Origin: Pedobacter roseus
GTDB taxonomy: Bacteria; Bacteroidota; Bacteroidia; Sphingobacteriales; Sphingobacteriaceae
DNA length: 64,000 nt
Reading direction: 5' to 3'
Assembly (NCBI RefSeq): GCF_014395225.1
Contig: NZ_CP060723.1
Location: forward strand, 5,642,001-5,706,000
Shown here: piece after piece, positions 23,985 to 33,013 of the stretch
Position numbering within the stretch: position 1 is the stretch's first letter
Layout: each line of letters begins with the position of its first letter
Made by a program: the position numbers and the translations under genes
The notes under the pieces: model-generated
Database searches by the model: none
What the model was told of the DNA's origin: nothing
The model's input: only the letters and a program-made list of their open reading frames with translations

Positions 23985-24677
23985 ATGATTTTAGAAGTTA
24001 AGAAATTACAAAAAGTTTATGGCGATAAAACCGTTGTAAACATCGAAGATCTACAGATTGCTGCCGGCGAAACTGTAGGGCTGGTAGGTAATAACGGTGC
24101 CGGTAAAACCACTTTCTTCAGGATGCTTTTAGATTTGATCCGCCCAACAACCGGCGAGGTTTTATCGAAAGGCCAAAATGTAATGCAGAACGATACCTGG
24201 AAAGATTATACCGCATCATTTTTGGATGAAGGTTTCCTGATTGATTATTTAACACCTGAAGAATATTTCATTTTTATCGGCAGTTTACATAACCTCAGTG
24301 TGGCCGATGTTTCTGCATACCTGAACCAATACGGGGAATTTTTTAATGGCGAAATCCTGAACAGTGGCAAATACATCCGCGATTTTAGTAAAGGTAATCA
24401 GGTTAAAGTGGGTATTGCTGCTGCTTTAATGCAAAAGCCCGAAATTTTAATTTTGGACGAACCTTTTGCCAATCTCGATCCAACTACGCAGATCCGTTTA
24501 AAGAAATTATTAAAAGATCAGGCAGGCAATATGACAACTTTTATTTCCAGTCACGATTTAAACCATGTTACCGATGTTTGCAGCCGGATTGTGCTGGTAG
24601 AAAAAGGACAAGTGATCAAAGATTTTAAAACAGACGAAAATACTTTGAAAGAGCTGGAGAGTTACTTCTCTGCCTAG
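23985..24677 (+). CDS. ABC transporter ATP-binding protein
   Basis: A 230-residue nucleotide-binding subunit. Walker A is GLVGNNGAGKTTFFRML, the signature is the divergent IRDFSKGNQVKVGIAAAL (FSKGN in place of LSGGQ), Walker B EILILDEPFANLDP and switch His in FISSHDLNHV. This subclass drives drug/peptide or unknown-substrate exporters. It pairs with the DUF5687 membrane protein 2 bases upstream. A terminator follows. Confidence 0.92.
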   Translation: MILEVKKLQKVYGDKTVVNIEDLQIAAGETVGLVGNNGAGKTTFFRMLLDLIRPTTGEVLSKGQNVMQNDTWKDYTASFLDEGFLIDYLTPEEYFIFIGSLHNLSVADVSAYLNQYGEFFNGEILNSGKYIRDFSKGNQVKVGIAAALMQKPEILILDEPFANLDPTTQIRLKKLLKDQAGNMTTFISSHDLNHVTDVCSRIVLVEKGQVIKDFKTDENTLKELESYFSA

Positions 24678-24705
24678 TTTTTGTACTAAGAATGATACAA
24701 TATAT

Positions 24706-24737
24706 AAGGGTTAGGATTTATCTGAACCCTTTTTTTG
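24706..24737 (+). terminator. Rho-independent terminator after DUF5687/ABC operon
   Basis: AAGGGTT and AACCCTT pair around a 12-base loop, followed by a run of T residues. Confidence 0.8.
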
Positions 24738-24853
24738 TATACAAGATCGCTGTTTGTAGCTAAAATTGGTCAAAATAGGCCGAAAAAGCGGTTGTATCAG
24801 TTTTTGGCATTGTGTTTGAATATGTCGGGTAGAAATTATAAATCTAGCATATC

Positions 24854-25531
24854 ATGAGTATTTCAAAAGTAAGAATAGCGACATTAAGTATAGGATTAGC
24901 CGTAGGATCAATGGCATTCCAAAGTTGTGATAGTTTAACTAAAACACAAAAAGGTGCCGGTATTGGTGCAGCAGCAGGTGGTGTTATTGGCGCCTTAATT
25001 GGTAAAAAAGCCGGTAATACAGCAGTTGGTGCTTTAATTGGTGGTGCTATTGGTGGTACAGCAGGCGCTTTTATCGGTCGTAGAATGGACAGGCAGGCAG
25101 CCGAAATCCAGAAAGCTATTCCTAACGCAGAAGTTATTCGTGAAGGCGAAGGTATTATTGTAAAATTCGACAGTGGTATTTTATTCGATTTCGATAAAAC
25201 CGCTTTAAAAGATGCAGCTAAAACCAATGTGCAGAGTTTAGCTGCTTCATTAAACCAATATCCTGATACAGATATCAAAATTATCGGCCACACCGATAGC
25301 CGTGGTACAGAACAATATAACATGGGTTTATCTGAGAGAAGAGCAGCAGCAGTTAAAGCTTATGCCGTTTCTCAAGGTGTTCCATCATCAAGATTAGTTA
25401 CTATTGGTAAAGGTTTTGCAGAGCCAATTGCAGATAACGAAACTGATGCAGGTCGTGCAGCCAACCGTCGTGTAGAAATTGTAATCGTTGCTAACGATGC
25501 ATTAAAAGCTTCAGCACAGAAACAAGGATAA
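24854..25531 (+). CDS. OmpA-family lipoprotein with glycine-zipper segment
   Basis: A 225-residue outer-membrane lipoprotein. The signal ends at lipobox AFQSC (Cys25). Residues about 34-77 form a glycine-zipper (GAGIGAAAGGVIGALIGKKA, GGAIGGTAGAFIG). The C-terminal OmpA domain (about 105-215) has DFDKTALKDAAKTNVQSLA, IIGHTDSRGTEQYNMGLSER and RAANRRVEIVI, the peptidoglycan-binding signature. It should anchor the outer membrane to the cell wall. It is monocistronic and well terminated. Confidence 0.93.
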   Translation: MSISKVRIATLSIGLAVGSMAFQSCDSLTKTQKGAGIGAAAGGVIGALIGKKAGNTAVGALIGGAIGGTAGAFIGRRMDRQAAEIQKAIPNAEVIREGEGIIVKFDSGILFDFDKTALKDAAKTNVQSLAASLNQYPDTDIKIIGHTDSRGTEQYNMGLSERRAAAVKAYAVSQGVPSSRLVTIGKGFAEPIADNETDAGRAANRRVEIVIVANDALKASAQKQG

Positions 25532-25571
25532 TATCGCAAATTCCCTCTACCTATGAGGTCATTATATATGC

Positions 25572-25608
25572 AACCCCGGTGTACATCCACCGGGGTTTTT
25601 TGTTTTTA
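25572..25608 (+). terminator. Rho-independent terminator after OmpA-family gene
   Basis: AACCCCGGTG pairs with CACCGGGGTT around a 6-base loop, followed by TTTTTGTTTTT. Confidence 0.92.
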
Positions 25609-25994
25609 GAGTTGTCAATTTTATCACAGAGCTGCTGTATAAATTGACAACTCTATAAAAGGATATATCAGTTTTTTGAAAAGCAGGGTTCTGTGTATAT
25701 CGGTTCCGAAAGCCCTGCTATTCGCTTTACTGCGTGCCGCTGCTATCAGGTTTAGTTAACCTGAGACAGTGCTCTCTAACCTCAATGCCCTGCAACCCCA
25801 AATAGTTGCACTGGCAGAATTTCTTAAACGGGATTGAAGCATCATCCTCCCGATCCCGATTCTTCATCGGATTGGGAGATACAGCGAAAAGCCCGGCTAA
25901 CATTTAAAAAGCAGATGATCCTGCTTTCCAAAAGCTTTAAATAAATCTTCGAATAGATTTGTGTTAGATAGGAACATCAAACACCACGAGGAAA
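25609..25994. repeat. Gene-free spacer with two dispersed repeat elements
   Basis: 25672-25763 is a minus-orientation copy of the element seen at 9101 and 9413 (AAAAGCAGGGTTCTGTG ... CCGAAAGCCCTGCTATTCGC ... GCTGCTATCAGG). 25831-25935 is a more degenerate relative (CCCGATCCCGATTCTTCATC ... AGCGAAAAGCCCGGC ... CCTGCTTTCC). An inverted pair AATTGACAACTC/GAGTTGTCAATT (25610-25655) flanks the first. No ORF. Confidence 0.6.
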
Positions 25995-26345
25995 TTAGTC
26001 TGCAGAATAAATATCTTCGAAATAGCTCACCACAAGCGATTTCATCAGCATCTCCTGCTCAAGCATGGTATAAGGCGGAATCGCTTTAATTAATTTCCAA
26101 TGCGGCCAGCCATCCTGGTCCAAACCTTCCAGTTCATAAAAACCCATTTCGCTCAATAAACGGCAGGTAGCAATGTGCATCAGTTCTTCCTTTTGGCGTT
26201 TACTGTATTTTTTTGGTCCTTTGCCCAGTTCCTGAACACCGATGAGAAAAAGCATCACCTTTAAATCAGGAAAATCCGAATCAAATTCAGTTGAAATCCT
26301 TTCCTGTAAAACTTTCCATTTGGCATTAATCTCCGACGGCTTCAT
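25995..26345 (-). CDS. Conserved hypothetical protein
   Basis: A 116-residue soluble protein, helix-rich, with a WPHWKLIKAIPPYT segment and an acidic C-terminus. There is no signal peptide, membrane segment or motif I can name; it looks like a lineage-specific Bacteroidetes protein. The start is well supported because a TATCTTTG -7 box lies exactly five bases upstream, suggesting a leaderless mRNA. It is divergent from the Gfo/Idh/MocA gene. Confidence 0.75.
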   Translation of the reverse strand: MKPSEINAKWKVLQERISTEFDSDFPDLKVMLFLIGVQELGKGPKKYSKRQKEELMHIATCRLLSEMGFYELEGLDQDGWPHWKLIKAIPPYTMLEQEMLMKSLVVSYFEDIYSAD

Positions 26346-26350
26346 ATCTG

Positions 26351-26358
26351 CAAAGATA
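26351..26358 (-). promoter_or_regulatory. -7 box at leaderless spacing (conserved hypothetical gene)
   Basis: On the minus strand TATCTTTG is followed by CAGAT and then the ATG of the gene ending at 25995. Confidence 0.55.
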
Positions 26359-26450
26359 GTGTAAAAACGTGTAAGCCTTAAGTAAAACGTTTAGGCTTTT
26401 TAACACTTAAGCTTGAATGGTAATGGTATTTTTGGTTACATTTATAACCT

Positions 26451-27476
26451 ATGGATACGAATATCAATAAAACAATTAATGCAGGTTTATTAGCTTACGG
26501 CATGTCTGGAAAGGTTTTTCATGCTCCTTTTCTAAATGCACATGATGGTTTCAATTTAAAGGCCGTGGTAGAACGGAGCCATAAAAATGCAGTTAACGAT
26601 TACCCCAATATTATTAGTTACAACAGCGTTGAAGAGCTGCTGAATGATGAAGAAATTGAGTTAGTGGTAATTAATACCCCAAATAACCTTCATTACGAAC
26701 ATTCGAAAGCTGCATTAAATGCGCATAAACATATTTTGGTTGAAAAACCTTTTACCGCAACCACTGCGCAGGCCAAAGAACTTTTCGAACTGGCCGATAG
26801 CGTTGGCAAACAGATTTTCTTTTACCAGAACCGCCGTTGGGACAGTGATTTTACTTCGGTAAAAAAAGTGATCGATAGCGGCAAGCTGGGTAAACTGGTT
26901 GAAGTTCATTTACGTTACGATCGTTACCGAAATGTTATCGGGCCGAAGGCATTTAAAGAAACCCCGTTAGAGGCCAGCGGATTGCTTTACGATTTAGGTC
27001 CGCATCTTTTAGATCAGGTGATCGGTTTATTTGGCAAGCCGTTGAGTTCCCACAAAATTTTAGGTAAAAACAGGGTTGGTACTTTGGTCGACGATTATTT
27101 TTCGATCCAGTTGAGCTATCCTGATAGCGTAAATGTTTTTGTAACCTCGAGCATGTTGGTGGTAAACCCACAGCCGGGCTTTGTTTTGCATGGCGTAAAC
27201 GGGAGCTTTATTAAACAAAGAACCGATATTCAGGAAGAACAGTTACTGGCAGGTATGAAATTAACCGATCCGGCTTATGGTATTGAGTCACCGAGTAAAG
27301 ATGGTTTATTAACCACCATTGATGCCGATGGGAATAAAACGGAAGAAGTCATTAAATCGGAGGTAGGAAGTTATCTGCCTCTTTTCGAAGCCGTTTACCA
27401 ATCAATCACCAATAATAAACCTTATCCGGTTACCAGAGAAGATGTTCTGGTTCAATTAGAAATTATCGAAAGCTAA
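26451..27476 (+). CDS. Gfo/Idh/MocA-family NAD(P)-dependent oxidoreductase
   Basis: A 341-residue enzyme. The Rossmann part (about 10-130) has the GLLAYGMSGKVFHAPFLNAH start typical of the YdgJ/YhhX-like branch, VVINTPNNLHYEHSKAAL and the catalytic-lysine motif HILVEKPFT. The C-terminal substrate domain contains LYDLGPHLLDQ. These enzymes oxidise or reduce sugar or inositol carbons; the substrate here is unknown. A TACATTTA box lies six bases before the ATG. Downstream genes start 60 bases later. Confidence 0.9.
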   Translation: MDTNINKTINAGLLAYGMSGKVFHAPFLNAHDGFNLKAVVERSHKNAVNDYPNIISYNSVEELLNDEEIELVVINTPNNLHYEHSKAALNAHKHILVEKPFTATTAQAKELFELADSVGKQIFFYQNRRWDSDFTSVKKVIDSGKLGKLVEVHLRYDRYRNVIGPKAFKETPLEASGLLYDLGPHLLDQVIGLFGKPLSSHKILGKNRVGTLVDDYFSIQLSYPDSVNVFVTSSMLVVNPQPGFVLHGVNGSFIKQRTDIQEEQLLAGMKLTDPAYGIESPSKDGLLTTIDADGNKTEEVIKSEVGSYLPLFEAVYQSITNNKPYPVTREDVLVQLEIIES

Positions 27477-27535
27477 CCTCTATCTGTGTAATCCTTTAAA
27501 TCGGTGTAATTACTTTAATCTGTGTAATCTTTATT

Positions 27536-28309
27536 ATGAACTCGTTGCCATTTGCTTATTTAATCCCCATTTTTCTGATTGCCCTTTACCTCATCCTTAA
27601 AAAAAAGAAGGTTGCTATTGAGCCTTTAACAGATGTAGACAAGAAAATACTGGACGATTATGTGGGTTATTACCATAATCTCGATTCGACAGATAAGCTT
27701 AAATTTGAGCAAAAGGTGGCGGCATTTTTCAGTGCGGTTAAAATTGAAGCGGTTGGTTTGGAAATGACCACTTTAGATGAACTGCTGATTGCCTCAAGTG
27801 CGGTTATCCCTATTTTTGGTTTTGATGATTGGCAATACAAAAACTTAACCAGCGTTTTATTATATCCTGATACTTTTAACAAAGATTTTCAGTTTGATGG
27901 TGGAGAAAGGAATATTATGGGTATGGTGGGTACTGGTTATATGAACGGACAAATGATTTTATCACGTTCGGCACTTCGTCATGGTTTTTCTAAAAGTGCA
28001 GGTAAAGAAAATACAGCCATACATGAATTTGTTCACCTCTTAGATAAATCGGATGGGGCAACTGATGGCGTTCCGGAGAATTTATTGGCACACGAATATA
28101 CTTTGCCATGGGTAAAAATGATGCACGAGGAAATTGCCAGGATTGAAGATAACAAATCGGATATTAATCCTTATGCCATCACCAACGAGGCCGAATTTTT
28201 TGCAGTAGTTTCTGAATATTTCTTCGAAAAACCCGAGTTGTTAAAGGATAAACATCCTGAATTGTATTTTCAGTTAAGTCGCATTTTTGCGCAACAGCCT
28301 GCTCGTTAA
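27536..28309 (+). CDS. M90-family zinc peptidase (MtfA-like)
   Basis: A 257-residue protein with one N-terminal hydrophobic helix (FAYLIPIFLIALYLIL), then the MtfA/M90 domain. The zinc-binding HEFVHLLDKSDG motif is at about residues 165-176, with the downstream Glu in AEFFAVVSEYFFEKP. MtfA in E. coli is a cytosolic peptidase linked to Mlc and sugar uptake control. Here the membrane anchor is added. It is followed after 2 bases by the DUF6263 gene. Confidence 0.88.
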   Translation: MNSLPFAYLIPIFLIALYLILKKKKVAIEPLTDVDKKILDDYVGYYHNLDSTDKLKFEQKVAAFFSAVKIEAVGLEMTTLDELLIASSAVIPIFGFDDWQYKNLTSVLLYPDTFNKDFQFDGGERNIMGMVGTGYMNGQMILSRSALRHGFSKSAGKENTAIHEFVHLLDKSDGATDGVPENLLAHEYTLPWVKMMHEEIARIEDNKSDINPYAITNEAEFFAVVSEYFFEKPELLKDKHPELYFQLSRIFAQQPAR

Positions 28310-28311
28310 AA

Positions 28312-29214
28312 ATGAATTACCGAATGAGAATATTGGCAACTGTTATCTGTAGTTTGATTTCGATCAGCAGTTTTGCGCAGAAAATTTATGTATTAAGGCA
28401 AAATTACCCGACAGGTTACAGGTATGATTTCTCTATTAACTCTGATCAGATCATTAACCAGAAAATTGGCGGTCAGGAGGTACATTTAACCCAGAATATC
28501 GGCACGGATTATACGTTCGATATCACCGAAGGCCACAATGGAGAAAAAGATGTGAAAGTAACCTACAACAGGATTTTTATGAAATCTGTTGCGATGGGTA
28601 CTACAATGACCTATAACTCTGATGAGCAGGACAGCACCAAAAAAAATCCATTCAGTGGTTTAAAGGGCGCTTCTTTTTTTATGACGGTAACGCCAAACGG
28701 AGGGATTAAAACCGTTGCGGGCATAGATAAAATGCTCGACAATATGGCGTCAAAAATGAGCAATGATACCAGTGAGGTGAGGCAGATTAAAAATGCTTTA
28801 AGTAAACAGTTTAGTGCAGAAGTGGTGAAACAGACCATGGAATCGTCGTTTAAAATATATCCGGAAAGAGCAGTTAAAATTGGCGATAGCTGGACGGTTG
28901 ATACAAAACTGCAGATGAGTATGCCGATAGAAACCATTACCGCATACACTTTGAAAGAAGTGAAAGATGGAATTGCCATCCTCAGCGTAAAAGGCGCATT
29001 GGTATCAAAAGGAAATTTTGAAGTGATGGGCAATAAAATGGAAACCGATTTAAAGGGCACTAACTCAGGAGAAACATCAATTGATATTAAAACCGGGATT
29101 GTGCTGAACAGTCACCTGCGGATAGAGCTGTATGGGAAAATGAAATCGATGGGGCAAGATATTGATTTCGAAATGCAGGGCATTAATAAAATTGTAGGGA
29201 AAGAGGTAAATTAA
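28312..29214 (+). CDS. DUF6263-like secreted protein
   Basis: A protein of about 300 residues with an N-terminal signal peptide (RILATVICSLISISSFAQ). Met1 at 28312 or Met5 at 28324 could be the start. The mature part is beta-rich and resembles the DUF6263 family of Bacteroidetes, with segments such as FFMTVTPNGGIKTVAGIDKM and FKIYPERAVKIGDSWTVDT. It is probably periplasmic, function unknown. It appears cotranscribed with the M90 peptidase. Confidence 0.75.
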   Translation: MNYRMRILATVICSLISISSFAQKIYVLRQNYPTGYRYDFSINSDQIINQKIGGQEVHLTQNIGTDYTFDITEGHNGEKDVKVTYNRIFMKSVAMGTTMTYNSDEQDSTKKNPFSGLKGASFFMTVTPNGGIKTVAGIDKMLDNMASKMSNDTSEVRQIKNALSKQFSAEVVKQTMESSFKIYPERAVKIGDSWTVDTKLQMSMPIETITAYTLKEVKDGIAILSVKGALVSKGNFEVMGNKMETDLKGTNSGETSIDIKTGIVLNSHLRIELYGKMKSMGQDIDFEMQGINKIVGKEVN

Positions 29215-29221
29215 TTTGTTC

Positions 29222-29254
29222 AGACCTCGCAGGTTTCACAAACCTGCGAGGTCT
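29222..29254. repeat. Perfect AGACCTCGCAGGTTT hairpin between convergent genes
   Basis: Two 15-base arms separated by CAC pair perfectly. It lies eight bases past the DUF6263 stop and nine before the hydrolase stop, so it may act as a bidirectional end structure although no T-run follows. It is related to 16472-16504. Confidence 0.8.
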
Positions 29255-29263
29255 TCAAAAAAA

Positions 29264-30250
29264 CTATAAACTACCCGTTAACGCCACTAAAAACTCCGTT
29301 GGAATTTCGATATGTGGAATATGGCCACAGGCATCAAATTCGATAATTTTGGACCCTATAATTTTGGCAGCTGTTTGTTTGCCTAAAAGTTTGTACTGGC
29401 CGTGTAAAGCCTGTTGATCAGGTGTAAGCAAACCTTTACCTACAATGGTTTTATCTTCTTTACCGATAAATAAAACGGTAGGTACCTTTAAATTCTGAAA
29501 TTCGTAAACAATCGGTTGTTCGTAAATCATGGTATAGGTTAGTGCAGCTACTTTAGCCCAACGTGGATAATCAGCACTATTGGTTACGCCACCAGCAATA
29601 TCAACCAGGTATTCGTATTCAGGTTTCCAATAGGTAAAATAAGAGCCCTGATAGTATTTTCTTACACTTTCTGCGGTAGTTTTTAGCTCGGTTTGGTATT
29701 GCTGTGCGGTGGTGACATAAGGAACAAAAGTTTTGTAATCTTCTAAACCGATCGGATTTTCGAGTAGCAATTTTTCTGTGGTTTCAGGGTACATTAAGGC
29801 AAAGCGGGTGGCCAGCATACCACCCATGCTATGGCCTAAAACCACTGTTTTTTGAATACCAAGCGTATCTAATAATTTTTTATTCCAGGCCGCCATTTGG
29901 TGGAAGCTGTAATGAATAAATGCTTTTGACGATTTGCCAAAACCGATCTGATCGGGTACAATAACCCGATAGCCAATGTTTGTCAGGGCTTTAATTACGT
30001 TGCCCCAGTAATAACCTCCAAAATTTTTCCCATGAAAAAGGATTGCCGTTTTTCCATTGGCATTTGCAGTTGGTGCAACATCCATATAGGCCATTTTAAT
30101 ATCTTGTCCTTCGGTATTAATGGGGAAGTATTTAACCGGATAAGGATATTTAACGTTATCCAGAGTGATAGAAAGGGTATCTGTTTTTTGTGCCTGTACG
30201 TGGCTAAAAATAAACAGGCTAAGTGCTAATAACAGGAAGTATCTCTTCAT
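29264..30250 (-). CDS. Secreted alpha/beta hydrolase
   Basis: A 328-residue enzyme with a signal peptide (RYFLLLALSLFIFSHVQA). The alpha/beta hydrolase core has an oxyanion region AILFHGKNFGGYYWG, nucleophile elbow VVLGHSMGGMLA (Ser in GHSMG), an acid in FIGKEDKTIVGKG and catalytic His in FDACGHIPHIEIP. Likely a periplasmic esterase or haloperoxidase-like hydrolase; substrate unknown. Monocistronic. Confidence 0.88.
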   Translation of the reverse strand: MKRYFLLLALSLFIFSHVQAQKTDTLSITLDNVKYPYPVKYFPINTEGQDIKMAYMDVAPTANANGKTAILFHGKNFGGYYWGNVIKALTNIGYRVIVPDQIGFGKSSKAFIHYSFHQMAAWNKKLLDTLGIQKTVVLGHSMGGMLATRFALMYPETTEKLLLENPIGLEDYKTFVPYVTTAQQYQTELKTTAESVRKYYQGSYFTYWKPEYEYLVDIAGGVTNSADYPRWAKVAALTYTMIYEQPIVYEFQNLKVPTVLFIGKEDKTIVGKGLLTPDQQALHGQYKLLGKQTAAKIIGSKIIEFDACGHIPHIEIPTEFLVALTGSL

Positions 30251-30786
30251 TGATGGCTAATAATGTAAAAAAACTAATTGGCTCAAGTTAAACTTTTGCC
30301 AATTAGTTAGCTTAAAAATCATGCCCTTTTTACATAAGCTGCATAAAAGATGTATCGTTTATGAGTAAAGCGTAAGAAATTGGTTATATCATCAATGCAT
30401 CATGTCTTCGAGGGATAATTTATTGTGTAAAATCAATATGAATGATCTATTAAGTTCTTTTTTTTTGTCCCAAAGGCACAGTCTTGCCTCGGCTGGCCGC
30501 CGCCGAAGGGCTCTTTCTTTTTGCTGCCAAAAAGAAACAAAAACCACCGGCTGAAAATTTTTCTTTCGAAGCTAGTGATATGGCCGGGACAGTGTAGCCC
30601 GAAAAATTTGTTAGGCCGGATTTAAGTTAAACGGAGATACAGTGCTACGGCCTAGCTACGTGGAAATGCACAGTGGTAATAAATCCCTCATTAATAGCTT
30701 ATTGTGGGATAATGTTCGCGATAATTTATTGTGTAGATCCGTATGAATGATCGAGGGATTTAGCTAAATAATAGACCGTGAGAAAT
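30251..30786. other. Gene-free region with a direct repeat and G/C-rich repeat core
   Basis: GATAATTTATTGTGTA ... TATGAATGATC occurs at 30414-30447 and again at 30720-30752, bounding about 270 bases. Between them lies a segment (30471-30600) with TTTGTCCCAAAGGCACAG, GGCTGGCCGCCGCCGAAGGG and TTGCTGCCAAAAAGAAACAA, of a kind that often recurs between Bacteroidetes genes. No ORF with protein character is seen on either strand. Confidence 0.5.
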
Positions 30787-30902
30787 CGTCATTGCGAGAA
30801 GGCTTTTTCAGCCTGCGAAGCAATCTTAATGCGCTCGCTGGTAGCGATAGTTGTAAGATTACTTCCCCGAAAAGTCGGGGCAGGCTGTGCCTCGCAATGA
30901 CG
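30787..30902. repeat. CGTCATTGCGAG ... CTCGCAATGACG inverted-repeat element
   Basis: The ends form perfect 12-base inverted repeats, with inner pairing (AGCCTGC ... GCAGGCT, AATCTTA ... TAAGATT) and a small CCCCGAAAAGTCGGGG hairpin. It is one of three element types here sharing CGTCAT/ATGACG ends. Half a copy is at 4238-4267. Confidence 0.85.
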
Positions 30903-30948
30903 AAATTCTTTTGACAGATTTGATTTAACCTATCGGCCATTAAAATTA

Positions 30949-31797
30949 TTACTTAAACAGCTGTTTAAGTAAAGGCGTTGGGATCTGTAAAGTTGTAGCG
31001 TCTGAGAAATCGCCGACAAAGGATTTTACATTAACATTTTGCAATTGTACTCTAGAAGTATCTATTGTCTTAATACTTAGATTATCAAAGGGGAATGGTT
31101 TTTTGTTATTTTCATCCATATTCCCGATTTCAACTTCTGAATTTTTTGCAATAACATACAGATCTTTAAAAGAATTTGTATAACCACTGAACTTAGTTTT
31201 ATTTAAGTTAAGGTAAAGTTTGCCGATGTTAGTTGGATTAATTACACTTATGATTTTGCCTTTTGCATCGTTGTTGGTAATATCTCCGCTTAAAAATAAA
31301 TCTTCAACATTATCTAAGTTTAATGTTATAGCATCAGAATGTGCACTAAATTCTAAAATTTTCGAATTTGCCACTGAAACCTCGCTAATCTTTGGGCAAT
31401 AAATAACGATAACAATTTTTTCAATGCCATTATCCTCACTAAAATTTTTAATCGATAGTTGAAGTACGCCGTTTGCATCTACTTCATACTTTAAATCGTT
31501 TTTAAACTTTTCCTGAATCTTAAGCCCATACTTGTTATCTTCTTTTACAAAGAGTTGTACACTAAAACCCTTTGCATCTTTAATCTGGAGTGAATTAAAA
31601 GGCGATTGCAATGAAAAGCTAACCCTTTCTTTCGATTTTTGTTCAAAAGTTTCATTATTGATTTGTTGTGTTCCAAGATAAGAGTCTTCAATTCCTCTTT
31701 CTTTGTAATTCATCTTAATATTTACAGCTACCACAATTATTGGAATAATTATCAATAGTGCTGCAAGCGTGATTAATAATTTATTGCTTGTTTTCAT
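30949..31797 (-). CDS. Membrane-anchored beta-rich protein (head-GIN/DUF2807-like)
   Basis: A 282-residue protein with an N-terminal transmembrane anchor (LLITLAALLIIIPIIVVAVN) and an extracytoplasmic part of repeating short beta strands (LQLSIKNF, IVIVIYCPKISEVSVANSKI, VEDLFLSGDITNN). That pattern resembles the auto-transporter-like beta helix of DUF2807 proteins; the match is by pattern and not certain. It is the last gene of the ABC/GntR operon, 4 bases after the GntR gene, so it may sense or respond to envelope state. Confidence 0.65.
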   Translation of the reverse strand: MKTSNKLLITLAALLIIIPIIVVAVNIKMNYKERGIEDSYLGTQQINNETFEQKSKERVSFSLQSPFNSLQIKDAKGFSVQLFVKEDNKYGLKIQEKFKNDLKYEVDANGVLQLSIKNFSEDNGIEKIVIVIYCPKISEVSVANSKILEFSAHSDAITLNLDNVEDLFLSGDITNNDAKGKIISVINPTNIGKLYLNLNKTKFSGYTNSFKDLYVIAKNSEVEIGNMDENNKKPFPFDNLSIKTIDTSRVQLQNVNVKSFVGDFSDATTLQIPTPLLKQLFK

Positions 31798-31801
31798 ATT
31801 T

Positions 31802-32176
31802 TTAAGCGTTAAAATTTTCTTTTACAAATGTTTCGTATTTGCTTTTCAGTTCATCAAAGCCAATATTTAATAAATAAATGTTCCTGAATACTACCGGAAG
31901 CTCATCATCCATAAATAGCGCTTTTCTATAGCTTTTCACATGCTCAATGGCATCATCGCTTACGAAAAAGCCGATTCCCCTTTTATTATTGATAATGCTT
32001 TTGTTTTGTAGTAATTCGTAGGTACGCATTACTGTATTTGGGTTAACTTCAAGTTCAACCGCTAATTCCCTCACTGAGGGTAGTTTTTCTTCGGCTTTCC
32101 ATTTTTCGAGCAAAATATGTTCACAAACGTATTCTGCAATTTGAAGGTATATCGCCTTATTATCTCTAAATTCCAT
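31802..32176 (-). CDS. GntR-family regulator, YtrA-like
   Basis: A 124-residue short GntR protein. The winged HTH (about 8-78) contains EKLPSVRELAVELEVNPNTV and NKRGIGFFVSDDA. The C-terminal part is only about 40 residues, as in the YtrA subfamily, whose members repress an ABC exporter operon that includes their own gene. The neighbours here fit that picture: ATPase and permease upstream in the same operon. Confidence 0.92.
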   Translation of the reverse strand: MEFRDNKAIYLQIAEYVCEHILLEKWKAEEKLPSVRELAVELEVNPNTVMRTYELLQNKSIINNKRGIGFFVSDDAIEHVKSYRKALFMDDELPVVFRNIYLLNIGFDELKSKYETFVKENFNA

Positions 32177-32191
32177 ATCTATACCTTTTAA

Positions 32192-33010
32192 TTATACTTC
32201 TTTTTCTTTTAGACGGATGTAAGTAATCGTCCACATAATTAGGGTGATGATGCTTGTTACCAATAAAATTAGTAGCAAAATCCAGTCTTTATCTTCTTTT
32301 CTAAAATGATGATGACTGGCAACTTTACCCTCCATTAACCATATAGAAAGTTTAACTACCAGATAAGATGCAAGGCCGATAAAAACCATTACAGATAGTG
32401 CTGTTTTGATGTAATGAAAGCGGTTGAAATACACGGATCCTAAAAGGAATATGCTGGTAATAAGAAAGGGAAAGGCAAAAAAGTAGCTGCAATATTTCCT
32501 GTAACCTTCGTCGTTAAATACCTGATGAGTAATGGTTTCAACTGGTTTAACGATTGCATTATTGGGTAGCAGTCCTTTAAAAGCATCAAGGTGACCATTC
32601 AGGTATTTTACAAAAGCAAGATCTGTTAAATAAAAGATCAACAGGTAACTAAACAAACTTATTACTGAGGTGTAAACTACCCCCGCCAAAAATTTTTCGA
32701 ATACGGATGCGGGTGTCATCAGTTCTAAAATTGCTCTTGATTTCTGTCCAAGGATATTAAAATAGCTACTGGCTACGATGCTGATAAAAACAAATCCCAA
32801 AATCAGAAAAAGAGGGTAGCGGAAACGCATATCAAGGTTGCCGTCATAGTCAAAATTATTGTCTTTAAGGGGCGAGGGTATACTGTAGGTGTAAAATCCC
32901 ACTACAATTCCCAATAAAACCACAAGGCTGATCAGGTAAATTTTTCCAAAATCAAGCCATTGTCTTTTAAGCAATAAGCCAAATCGATTAATATTAAATG
33001 TGTTGTTCAT
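32192..33010 (-). CDS. ABC-type membrane protein (permease)
   Basis: A 272-residue protein with about six hydrophobic helices and no soluble domain. It begins FNINRFGLLLKRQWLDFGKI and has the gene order ATPase-permease-GntR. It probably forms the channel for the ATPase 3 bases upstream. Weakly similar to ABC-2 type permeases; cargo unknown. Confidence 0.75.
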   Translation of the reverse strand: MNNTFNINRFGLLLKRQWLDFGKIYLISLVVLLGIVVGFYTYSIPSPLKDNNFDYDGNLDMRFRYPLFLILGFVFISIVASSYFNILGQKSRAILELMTPASVFEKFLAGVVYTSVISLFSYLLIFYLTDLAFVKYLNGHLDAFKGLLPNNAIVKPVETITHQVFNDEGYRKYCSYFFAFPFLITSIFLLGSVYFNRFHYIKTALSVMVFIGLASYLVVKLSIWLMEGKVASHHHFRKEDKDWILLLILLVTSIITLIMWTITYIRLKEKEV

Positions 33011-33013
33011 TGC

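Noticed and set aside
30471..30600. Short reading frame on the minus strand reading FFLAAKRKSPSAAASRG
   Set aside because: Composition is repeat-like, and no start, signal or family is visible. Treated as intergenic repeat sequence.
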